Shown: positions 57,178-64,000 of the stretch, in pieces
Layout of the letters: every line of letters begins with the position of its first letter
Position numbering within the stretch: the stretch's first letter is position 1
Assembly: GCF_012911875.1 (NCBI RefSeq)
Contig: NZ_JAAXKZ010000005.1
Span: 1-64,000, forward strand
Reading direction: 5' to 3'
Length of the DNA stretch: 64,000 nt
Source: Pseudonocardia bannensis
Lineage (GTDB): Bacteria > Actinomycetota > Actinomycetes > Mycobacteriales > Pseudonocardiaceae
Notes under the pieces: generated by a model
What the model was told of the DNA's origin: nothing
The model's input: only the letters and a program-made list of their open reading frames with translations
Databases searched by the model: none
Made by a program: the position numbers and the translations under genes

Positions 57178-58062
57178 CTACGCCGAGCGAACCCCCTCTG
57201 CGCCAGGCGTGGTGCTTCGCACGCCCGGCGGCAGCTCGCCGAGCCGGAACACCCGCTCGGCGTTACGCCTGGCGCACTCGGCGATCCGCTCGTCGGAAAC
57301 GCCACGTAGAGCGGCCAGGCCGCGCACGGTCCACGGCAGGACGTACGGCTCTCCGGCCCGCCCGCGATGCGGGTGCGGGGTCAGGAACGGCGCGTCCGTC
57401 TCCACCAGGAGCAGGTCCTCCGGAACCTCCGCGGCTGCCTCCTGCAGCGCCCGGGCATTACGGAACGTGACCGGCCCGGCGAAGGACATGAGGTAGCCGG
57501 CGTCGGCGCAACGCCGGGCCATCTCGACGTCGCCGGAGAAGCAATGGAAGATCACGTCCTCCGGCGCACCCTCCTCGGCGAGGATGCGCAGGACGTCGTC
57601 GTGGGCGTCCCGGTCGTGGATCATCAGCGGCTTGCCGATCCGCTTGGCCAGGTCGATGTGGCGGCGGAAGGACTCCTGCTGGGCCGGCGGCGGGGAGTGG
57701 TCCCAGTAGTAGTCGAGACCCGTCTCCCCCACCGCGACGACCCGCGGATCCCGGGCCAACCGCTCGATCTCGGCGTGGTCGTCCTCGGTCAGCGCTGCGG
57801 TGCGGGTGGGGTGCAGCGCGACGGCCGCGGCCACCCGGTCGTCCCACTGCGCGGCCTGGACCGCCCACCGGGCCGCCGCCAGGTCATCGGCGATCGTGAC
57901 CGCGCGGGTGACCCCGACAGCGGCCGCCCGGTCCATCGCGGCGGCGACGTCGGCGGCGTCCACGCATCCGCAGGCGTCGAGGTGGGTGTGCGCGTCGACG
58001 GTCGGCACCGGCAACGGCTCGGGCGGCTCCGGCCGCTCCCGACGCCCGTGGGCCCCGCTCAC
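57178..58062 (-). CDS. tatD: TatD family metal-dependent deoxyribonuclease
   Basis: The protein has 294 residues. Metal ligands lie in TVDAHTHLDACG, GETGLDYYWD, FHCFSGDVEMA and LVETDAPFLTP. TatD proteins are 3'-5' DNases, and members of the YabD/YcfH branch next to metG and rsmA have housekeeping roles. The GTG start at 58062 has a weak ribosome site; the conserved domain begins 22 residues in. It follows metG by 52 bp. Confidence 0.93.
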   Translation of the reverse strand: MSGAHGRRERPEPPEPLPVPTVDAHTHLDACGCVDAADVAAAMDRAAAVGVTRAVTIADDLAAARWAVQAAQWDDRVAAAVALHPTRTAALTEDDHAEIERLARDPRVVAVGETGLDYYWDHSPPPAQQESFRRHIDLAKRIGKPLMIHDRDAHDDVLRILAEEGAPEDVIFHCFSGDVEMARRCADAGYLMSFAGPVTFRNARALQEAAAEVPEDLLLVETDAPFLTPHPHRGRAGEPYVLPWTVRGLAALRGVSDERIAECARRNAERVFRLGELPPGVRSTTPGAEGVRSA

Positions 58063-58114
58063 CGTCCGGCCCCGTGACCGCGATGAGCAGCGTGGGCGCG
58101 GTGGAGGATCGGGA

Positions 58115-59905
58115 TCACTTCTGGATCGGGGCCCACTCCGGGCCGGTCTCACCGAGCTCCGGGTCGAGCTTGGAGAAGATCGGCGTCGGCTTCCGCAGCG
58201 GGCGGCCGACCTCGATCGGCGTCGACTCCCAGCGGGCCTGCTCGGCCGCGTAGTCACCCATCAGCACCGGGTAGGACGGCCCGCCACCGAGATCGGGCAC
58301 CTCCCGGATCTCCGGCTGCGCAGCCCACACCCCGGTGCCGCCCAGCGCCTCGTGCACCTTCTGGGCGGCGTGCGGCAGGAACGGCGTGAGCAGCGTGTTC
58401 GCGTCCTGCACGACCTGCAGCGCGGTGTGCAGGACCGTGTCCCGGCGGTCCGGGTCGTCCTTGAGCTTCCACGGCTCCTGGTCCGACAGGTACCGGTTGG
58501 CCGCGCCGACCACTCGCATCGCCTCGCCGATCGCCTGCTTGAACCGGCTGCGGGAGAGCAGCTCGCCCACGGTGTCGAAGGCACCGCGGGAGAACGCGAG
58601 CAGTTCGGCGTCGGCCTCGGTCGGCGCCGCCGGCTTCGGGATCGCGCCGACGTTCTTGTGCGCCATCGAGATCGAGCGGTTGACCAGGTTGCCCCACTCG
58701 TTGGCCAGCTCGAAGTTGATGCGCCGGACGAACTCGTCCCAGGTGAAGTCGGTGTCCTGGTTCTCCGGGCCGGCCACCGCGATGAAGTAGCGCAGCGCGT
58801 CCGGGCCGAACTCGCGGAGGAAGTCGCGCACGTAGATCACGGTGCCGCGGCTGGTGGAGAACTTCGACCCGCTCATCGTCAGGAACTCGCTGGAGACGAT
58901 CTCGCTCGGCAGGTTGAGCGTGCCGAACGCGCCCGGCTCACCGCCGTGGTCGCCCTCCCCGTTCTGGCCCAGCAGCAGCGCCGGCCAGATCACCGAGTGG
59001 AAGACGATGTTGTCCTTGCCCATGAAGTAGTAGCCCTGGGCGTCCGGGTCGGTCCACCATTGCTTCCAGGCGTCCGGATCGCCGGTGCGCCGGGCCCACT
59101 CGACCGACGCCGAGAGGTAGCCGATCACCGCGTCGAACCAGACGTAGAGCCGCTTCATCGACTGCTCGCTCCAGCCCTCCAGCGGCACCGGCACGCCCCA
59201 GTCGAGGTCGCGGGTGATCGGGCGCGGCTTGAGGTCGTCGACGAGGTTCTTGGAGAACTTCAGGACGTTGGGCCGCCAGTCGGTGCGGCTGGACAGCCAC
59301 GAGCCGAGCGACTCGGCGAACGCGGGCAGGTCGAGGAAGAAGTGCTCGGTCTCGACGAACTCCGGCGTCTCCCCGTTGATCTTGGAGCGCGGGTTGATCA
59401 GGTCGGCCGGGTCGAGCTGGTTGCCGCAGTTGTCGCACTGGTCGCCGCGCGCGCTCTCGTAGCCGCAGATCGGGCAGGTGCCCTCGATGTAGCGGTCCGG
59501 CAGCGTCCGGCCGGTGGACGGGCTGATCGCGCCCATCGCCGACTTCGCGACGACGTAGCCGTTGCGGTGCAGCGCCAGGAACAGCTGCTGGACCACCTCG
59601 TAGTGGTTGGTCGTGGTGGTCCGGGTGAACAGGTCGTAGGACAGGCCCAGCCCCTGGAGGTCCTCGACGATGACCCGGTTGTACTTGTCCGCGAGCTCGC
59701 GCGGGGTCACGCCCTCGGCGTCGGCCTGCACCTGGATCGGCGTGCCGTGCTCGTCGGTACCGCTGACCATGAGGACCCGGTCGCCCATCATCCGCCGGTA
59801 GCGGGAGAAGACATCGGAGGGCACACCGAAACCGGAGACATGGCCGATGTGCCGCGGGCCGTTGGCGTAGGGCCACGCCACAGCGGTCAGCACGCGGGAA
59901 CTCAT
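58115..59905 (-). CDS. metG: Methionyl-tRNA synthetase
   Basis: The 596-residue enzyme charges tRNA-Met. The HIGH motif is RHIGHVSG (about 18-25), and a zinc knuckle is formed by CPICGYE and CDNCGNQ (about 142-160). The KMSKS counterpart is [10 protein letters not shown] (about 350). The anticodon-binding helices are at 450-560. It is the first gene of the minus-strand unit running to the ABC-F gene. Confidence 0.97.
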   Translation of the reverse strand: MSSRVLTAVAWPYANGPRHIGHVSGFGVPSDVFSRYRRMMGDRVLMVSGTDEHGTPIQVQADAEGVTPRELADKYNRVIVEDLQGLGLSYDLFTRTTTTNHYEVVQQLFLALHRNGYVVAKSAMGAISPSTGRTLPDRYIEGTCPICGYESARGDQCDNCGNQLDPADLINPRSKINGETPEFVETEHFFLDLPAFAESLGSWLSSRTDWRPNVLKFSKNLVDDLKPRPITRDLDWGVPVPLEGWSEQSMKRLYVWFDAVIGYLSASVEWARRTGDPDAWKQWWTDPDAQGYYFMGKDNIVFHSVIWPALLLGQNGEGDHGGEPGAFGTLNLPSEIVSSEFLTMSGSKFSTSRGTVIYVRDFLREFGPDALRYFIAVAGPENQDTDFTWDEFVRRINFELANEWGNLVNRSISMAHKNVGAIPKPAAPTEADAELLAFSRGAFDTVGELLSRSRFKQAIGEAMRVVGAANRYLSDQEPWKLKDDPDRRDTVLHTALQVVQDANTLLTPFLPHAAQKVHEALGGTGVWAAQPEIREVPDLGGGPSYPVLMGDYAAEQARWESTPIEVGRPLRKPTPIFSKLDPELGETGPEWAPIQK

Positions 59906-59981
59906 GACTACCAGCGTATTCCAGCCGGGGAAACGGCTTCCCGTGCGGGCGACGACGGCCCGCTGCGCGAGGATGGCGGAC

Positions 59982-60587
59982 GTGGACCGACGCGCCTACG
60001 GCGGCCGCGACGCCGCCGCCCGCGCCGCCGAACGGCGCGCGAAGCTCATGGACGCGGGGCTGCGGATGTGGTCCGACGGCGGATGGGCCGCGGTCACGGT
60101 CCGCGGGGTGTGCGCCGCCGCCGGGCTCACCGAGCGCTACTTCTACGAGAGCTTCACCGACCGTGAGGCGCTGCTGCTGGCGATCTTCGACGCGTCCCTG
60201 GAGGACACGCTCGCGGCGGTGCTCGCCGCGATGGAGGCAGCACCCGGCACGCCTCCCGACCAGCTGCGGGCCGCCATCGGCGCGTTCGTCGGCCGGATCA
60301 GCGACGACCCGCGGCACGCTGTCGGGCTCGTGGAGCCGATCGGCAGCCCGGCGCTGTGGCGGCACCGCCGGGCCGCGTCCACCGGGTTCGCCGACCTCGT
60401 CGCCGCCCGGGCGGGGATGGTCACGCCGAACGCCGACCGGGATCGACTGCGGGTCGCCGCCCGGTTCTGCGTCGGGGGCCTGACCGAGCTGATCATCTGC
60501 TGGCTGGACGACGGTCGGGCGTCGCCTCCGGACGAGATCGTCGAGCACGGGGTGCGGCTGTTCCGGGCTGCCCTGCGGACGAGCTGA
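59982..60587 (+). CDS. TetR family transcriptional regulator
   Basis: About 201 residues. The GTG at 59982 has GAGG nine bases upstream; ATG 59973 is an alternative. The HTH is seen in [23 protein letters not shown]. The C-terminal domain resembles regulators linked to lipid or oxygenase genes. It is divergent from metG and convergent with the MpaB-type oxygenase gene, whose promoter carries a perfect TetR-type palindrome that this protein may bind. Confidence 0.87.
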   Translation: MDRRAYGGRDAAARAAERRAKLMDAGLRMWSDGGWAAVTVRGVCAAAGLTERYFYESFTDREALLLAIFDASLEDTLAAVLAAMEAAPGTPPDQLRAAIGAFVGRISDDPRHAVGLVEPIGSPALWRHRRAASTGFADLVAARAGMVTPNADRDRLRVAARFCVGGLTELIICWLDDGRASPPDEIVEHGVRLFRAALRTS

Positions 60588-60624
60588 CGCGGTCGTGCGC
60601 GATGCGTGGGTCCAGGGCGCCCGT

Positions 60625-61533
60625 TCACCGGGTACGAGCCGCGGCGCCGCTGCGTGACCAGGACGGGGGTTGGGGCAGCTCGACCGGTCCGGCCACGCCC
60701 GCCGCGCGCCGGAACGCGGCCATCGCCCGCGGGTGGTAGCGCCACCGCCCGCGGGGCAGCCGCCACAGCGCCCGCAGCACGCCGAGGACCAGCCGCAGCG
60801 CCCATGCCCGCGCAGGCGTCCACGGTTCACCGAGCGTCTCCCGGGCCGCGGGCGGCAGCGTGCCCACCGTGAGCAGCCAGTGCAGCCGCACCGCGGGCCA
60901 CCGCAGCACGCGCCACACCGGTGCCGGCAGTCCGCGCAGCCCCGGGGGCGGCGGCGGGTCGTGGAACGCCGCGACCAGCCGGCGCGCGGCCGGAGTCAGC
61001 TGCAGCACGTGCGCGCAGTGCTGGGCGAAGTACGACTCGAACGCGCGCCGGTCGGCCGGCACCGGGCGCATCGACATCCCGTAGAGCCGCCACCACTGCA
61101 CGCCCTCGGCGTGGAGGCGGTCCAGCTCGTCGTCCCGCAATCGGCGATGGAACGTCTCGGCGTGGGTCCGCACGCCCTCCACGAACGTCGCGTGCGCCCA
61201 GTAGAACGTCGCCGGGTCGAGCGCGTGGTAGCGCGCTCCGTCGGGCCGCGAGCCCTTGATGCCGACGTGGTGGTCGCGGACCGTCGCGGCGGTGGTCGCG
61301 GCGGCGGGGCCGTCGTAGACCACGCCGAAGATCTCGAACAGCGATCGCCACAGGCGCTGGAACGGTTCGTCGAACACCGCCGAGTGCTCGGCCACGCCCG
61401 CCCCCAGCGAGGGGTCCATGACCTGCAGCAGGGTGGCCCGCCCGGTGAAGGCGAACGCCACCCATTCACCGAAGTACCGCCAGGTGAGCGAGTCCGGCCC
61501 CAAGGGTCGAGGGGGCTCCGGAGGCTGGACCAT
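60625..61533 (-). CDS. Oxygenase MpaB family protein (DUF2236)
   Basis: This 302-residue protein belongs to the ER-bound oxygenase/latex-clearing-protein related family. FTGRATLLQVMDPSLGAGV (about 29-47), LDPATFYWAHATFVEG (about 105-120) and the His in it, and YGMSMRPVP match the pattern. Members are heme or non-heme oxygenases of poorly known substrates. The start is 17 bp from a perfect operator palindrome. Confidence 0.88.
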   Translation of the reverse strand: MVQPPEPPRPLGPDSLTWRYFGEWVAFAFTGRATLLQVMDPSLGAGVAEHSAVFDEPFQRLWRSLFEIFGVVYDGPAAATTAATVRDHHVGIKGSRPDGARYHALDPATFYWAHATFVEGVRTHAETFHRRLRDDELDRLHAEGVQWWRLYGMSMRPVPADRRAFESYFAQHCAHVLQLTPAARRLVAAFHDPPPPPGLRGLPAPVWRVLRWPAVRLHWLLTVGTLPPAARETLGEPWTPARAWALRLVLGVLRALWRLPRGRWRYHPRAMAAFRRAAGVAGPVELPQPPSWSRSGAAARTR

Positions 61534-61549
61534 GCCGGGAGTATCGATC

Positions 61550-61567
61550 TGACAACGTCCGTTGTCA
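61550..61567. promoter_or_regulatory. TetR-type palindromic operator
   Basis: TGACAACG-TC-CGTTGTCA is a perfect 8+8 palindrome, flanked on both sides by ATCGAT. It lies 17 bp upstream of the MpaB-type gene start and 47 bp past the zwf stop, which places it over the likely promoter. Confidence 0.8.
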
Positions 61568-61613
61568 ATCGATCACCACCGAGCGTCGACCGACCCCTTC
61601 TCGGGCGCAGTCC

Positions 61614-63029
61614 TCACGCGTCCGGCACCCGCCAGCGGAACTCACCGGTCAGCGCGAGTGCCTCCTGCGGGCCGTACGACCTCCTCGGGTAGATCACGGG
61701 TTCCGGCCGATGGGCCAGGATCGGGTCGGTCAGCCGCCAGAGCAGCTCGACCTCCTCGGTGCTGGTGAACAGCGTCTGGTCGCCCCGCATGACGTCGAGC
61801 AGCAGCCGCTCGTAGGCCTCGAGCGGCTCGGAACCGGGGAACTCCTGGAGCAGGTCGATCTTCATCCGGCCGCGGCCCAGCTTCAGGTCCGGGCCCGGGA
61901 TCTTGGCGCGGACGTCGACGAACATCTGCGGATCGTCGGTGAGCTCGAGGACCAGCTCGTTGCACGGGTCGTCGACCTCCTCGGGGAACATCTTCAGCGG
62001 CGGCTCCCGGAAGCCGAGCGTGATCGTCCGCCGGCTCTCGGCCATCGCCTTGCCCGTCCGCAGGTAGATCGGCACCCCGAACCAGCGCCAGTTGTCGATG
62101 TAGACCTCCATCGCCACGAACGTCTCGACGTTCGAGGCGGCGTCGACTCCCTCCTCGTTGCGGTAGCCCTCGTACTGCCCGAACACGATGCGTTCCGGGT
62201 CCAGCGGTCGGATCCCGCGGAAGACCTTGACCTTCTCCTCGTGCAGGGACTGCGAGTCGATGCGCACCGGCGGCTCGAGCGCGATGAAACCGAGTAGCTG
62301 GAACAGGTGGGTGGAGATCATGTCCCGGAACGTGCCGGTGGACTCCATGAAATCGGCCCGGCCCTGGATGTCGATCTCCTCGGGCACGTCGATCTGCACG
62401 TAGCAGACGCACTGGTGGTTCCACTGCGGCTCGAACAACCCGTTGGCGAAGCGCAGGGCCAGGATGTTCTGCACCGCCTCCTTGCCGAGGAAGTGGTCGA
62501 TGCGGAAGATCTGCTCCTCACCGAACACCTCGTGCAGGACGACATTGAGCTGCCGGGCCGACTGCAGGTCGGTCCCGAAGGGCTTCTCCAGGACGAGCTT
62601 GGCCCGCTGATGCAGCTCGAACTTGCCGAGCATGCGCACCATCGGCCCGGCCACCGCCGGCGGGACGGCCAGGTACATCAGCCGCTGCGTGTTCGAACCC
62701 AGCTCCTGCTCGGCCTCCCGGACGACCTCGACCAGCTCGGCGCCGTCGTCGACCGAGGCCACCACGAAGCCGAGCCGCTTGGCGAACTCGTGCCACTCCC
62801 CGTGGTCCTGGAGCTTGCCGCGGAACTGCTCGATCGCGGCGTGGACCATGTCCCGGAACTCCTCCTGGGAGCCGGGGGCGGCGCGCCCCGAACCGATGAT
62901 CCGGAACCTCTCCGGCAGCAGGCCCAGGTGCCACAGGTGATACAGGCCCGGGAAGAGCTTGCGACGGGCCAGATCGCCGGTCGCGCCGAAGATGACGAAG
63001 ACATGCGGGTCCAGCGTGGTCAGCGCCAT
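61614..63029 (-). CDS. zwf: Glucose-6-phosphate 1-dehydrogenase
   Basis: This 471-residue enzyme catalyses the first step of the pentose phosphate route and makes NADPH. The nucleotide loop [16 protein letters not shown] is near residue 12, and the substrate site [20 protein letters not shown] is at about 165-184 with the catalytic His. The ATG at 63029 was chosen by family length; no strong ribosome site is seen. Opca and transketolase genes, often adjacent in actinobacteria, are not present here. Confidence 0.96.
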   Translation of the reverse strand: MALTTLDPHVFVIFGATGDLARRKLFPGLYHLWHLGLLPERFRIIGSGRAAPGSQEEFRDMVHAAIEQFRGKLQDHGEWHEFAKRLGFVVASVDDGAELVEVVREAEQELGSNTQRLMYLAVPPAVAGPMVRMLGKFELHQRAKLVLEKPFGTDLQSARQLNVVLHEVFGEEQIFRIDHFLGKEAVQNILALRFANGLFEPQWNHQCVCYVQIDVPEEIDIQGRADFMESTGTFRDMISTHLFQLLGFIALEPPVRIDSQSLHEEKVKVFRGIRPLDPERIVFGQYEGYRNEEGVDAASNVETFVAMEVYIDNWRWFGVPIYLRTGKAMAESRRTITLGFREPPLKMFPEEVDDPCNELVLELTDDPQMFVDVRAKIPGPDLKLGRGRMKIDLLQEFPGSEPLEAYERLLLDVMRGDQTLFTSTEEVELLWRLTDPILAHRPEPVIYPRRSYGPQEALALTGEFRWRVPDA

Positions 63030-63061
63030 GGCCGAGCAGGTACCCACAGGTGCCGGATCGG

Positions 63062-63300
63062 AACCACCCCTGCGCCGCGCGGTCGACGGTTCGGCGTCGG
63101 ATGAGCACGACGTCGTAGGTGCACCGCATCGTGTGCCGGCCGTGGTCGCCCGTGGCCGCGTCCCGCCGGCGGTCGCCGTTCGACGATGCCCGGGCTCGGT
63201 GCCCGTCGCCGTCGTACTCGATGGCGAACAGAGCGCCCGGATAGGCGAGGTAGACGTCAGGGAAGACCCCGCACGGATCGCGGCCCCGCCGGTTGGTTGC
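63062..63300 (-). pseudogene. Possible remnant of a DUF559-like (Vsr-fold) protein
   Basis: One open frame in the 306-bp gap between rsmI and zwf reads [20 protein letters not shown] followed by GDGH and later [12 protein letters not shown]. This recalls the strand-EYDG-H core of actinobacterial DUF559/Vsr-like proteins. No start codon or ribosome site fits, and the domain is incomplete, so I read it as a gene fragment. The family match is from memory of the pattern. Confidence 0.35.
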
Positions 63301-63335
63301 CCGGGACCGGTCCGGCGTCGATCCCGGTGGCCGGC

Positions 63336-64000
63336 TCAGTCCCGGCTCGCGAGAGCCGCGTTGTAGAGCTCGCGTTTCGCGACGCCGGCCGCCGAGGCCA
63401 CCGCGGCCACCGCGTCCTTGAGCCGCTCCCCCGCGTCGACCCGCTCCTGCACCGCCCCGACCAGCGACGACACCGACGGCGCCGCAGCCGGCGCCGCACC
63501 GGCGAGCACCACGGTGATCTCACCGCGGACCGGGCCCTCCTCCGCCCAGTCGGCCAGCTCCGACAGCGGGCCGCGGAGCACCTCCTCGTGCTTCTTGGTC
63601 AGCTCCCGGCACACCGCGGCCGCCCGGTCCGGGCCCAGCACCGCGACCGCGTCGGCGAGCGTCTCGGCCAGCCGGTGCGGCGACTCGAAGAACACCGCCG
63701 CCCGCGGCTCCGCGGCCAGCGTCTCCAGCCAGCGCCGGCGCTCACCGGAGCGCCGCGGCGCGAACCCCTCGAAGCAGAACCGCTCGCAGGGCAGCCCCGA
63801 GAGCACCAACGCCGTCGTCACCGCCGAGGGCCCGGGCAGGCACGTCACCGGCAGCCCCTCCGCCGCGGCCGCCGCGACGAGCCGGAACCCGGGGTCGGAC
63901 ACCGCCGGCATCCCGGCGTCGGTCACGACGAGCACCGTCCGGCCGGCCCGGACGTCGGCGAGCAGGCCCGGCAGCCGGGTCGCCTCGACGGCGTCGTAGT
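63336..64000 (-). CDS. rsmI: 16S rRNA (cytidine-2'-O)-methyltransferase RsmI, 5' end cut by window
   Basis: The C-terminal 220 residues or so are visible, and the N-terminus lies beyond 64000. TDAGMPAVSDPG, VTCLPGPSAVTTALVLSGLP and FFESPHRL are the conserved motifs of the tetrapyrrole-methylase-fold enzyme that methylates C1402 with RsmH. LTKKHEEVLRG and GEITVVLAG follow. The gene continues off the right edge. Confidence 0.95.
   Translation of the reverse strand, partial: YDAVEATRLPGLLADVRAGRTVLVVTDAGMPAVSDPGFRLVAAAAAEGLPVTCLPGPSAVTTALVLSGLPCERFCFEGFAPRRSGERRRWLETLAAEPRAAVFFESPHRLAETLADAVAVLGPDRAAAVCRELTKKHEEVLRGPLSELADWAEEGPVRGEITVVLAGAAPAAAPSVSSLVGAVQERVDAGERLKDAVAAVASAAGVAKRELYNAALASRD

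Overview
The window is high-GC actinobacterial DNA. The gene content (resuscitation-promoting factor RpfB, DivIC, a WhiB-like protein, an actinomycete integrative element, tricorn protease) and the gene order (mfd / surA-like / mazG / lytic transglycosylase / eno / divIC / DUF501 / ppx, and glmU / prs / rplY / pth ... ispE / rsmA / rpfB / tatD / metG) suggest a member of the Pseudonocardiales, perhaps Pseudonocardia. That placement is inference from content; no rRNA gene is present.

Region 1 (1-13,257) is a tRNA-targeted integration hot spot. An actinomycete integrative and conjugative element (AICE) of about 11.7 kb lies between two identical 48-bp att cores (1490-1537 and 13181-13228). The right core is the 3' part of a tRNA gene with anticodon UAA. 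Its backbone reads left to right: a GntR/UTRA repressor with a duplicated candidate operator, a Pra-like activator, a small protein, a WhiB-like protein, an HTH protein, an FtsK/Tra DNA translocase, a rolling-circle Rep, Xis and a tyrosine integrase. The genes from the WhiB-like protein to int overlap by 1-4 bases. The left 4 kb of the element carries four visibly AT-richer cargo genes: a HEPN-like protein, a DUF6615-like candidate nuclease, and a NUDIX-HEPN pair. Each contains at least one rare TTA codon. Left of the element are a decayed integrase abutting the left att core, a GyrI-like gene and a 39-bp tandem repeat, which look like the remains of an older element at the same tRNA.

Region 2 (13.3-32.7 kb) is core genome: NDH-2, uracil-DNA glycosylase, Ppx/GppA, an AidB-like acyl-CoA dehydrogenase, DUF501, DivIC, enolase, a TPR protein, an iron uptake operon efeUOB with possible IdeR-type boxes, a lytic transglycosylase, MazG, a SurA-like lipoprotein, an RDD protein with an apparent frameshift, and Mfd.

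Region 3 (32.8-43.4 kb) is mixed: tricorn protease homologue, PQQ-type sugar dehydrogenase lipoprotein, PIG-L deacetylase, fatty-acid desaturase, tRNA-Gln followed by a wrecked alpha/beta hydrolase, a VOC/DUF5519 pair divergent from a TetR regulator, OsmC and an L,D-transpeptidase.

Region 4 (43.5-64 kb) covers envelope and translation housekeeping: GlmU, PRPP synthetase, L25, Pth, an acyl-AMP ligase, an M20 dipeptidase, an ABC-F ATPase, IspE, RsmA, an unusually long RpfB, TatD and MetG. It then has a TetR gene near an MpaB-type oxygenase with a clean palindromic operator, Zwf, and RsmI cut by the window edge. Three arrays of a 22-bp repeat (25.2, 26.1 and 51.2 kb) sit at or over gene 3' ends.
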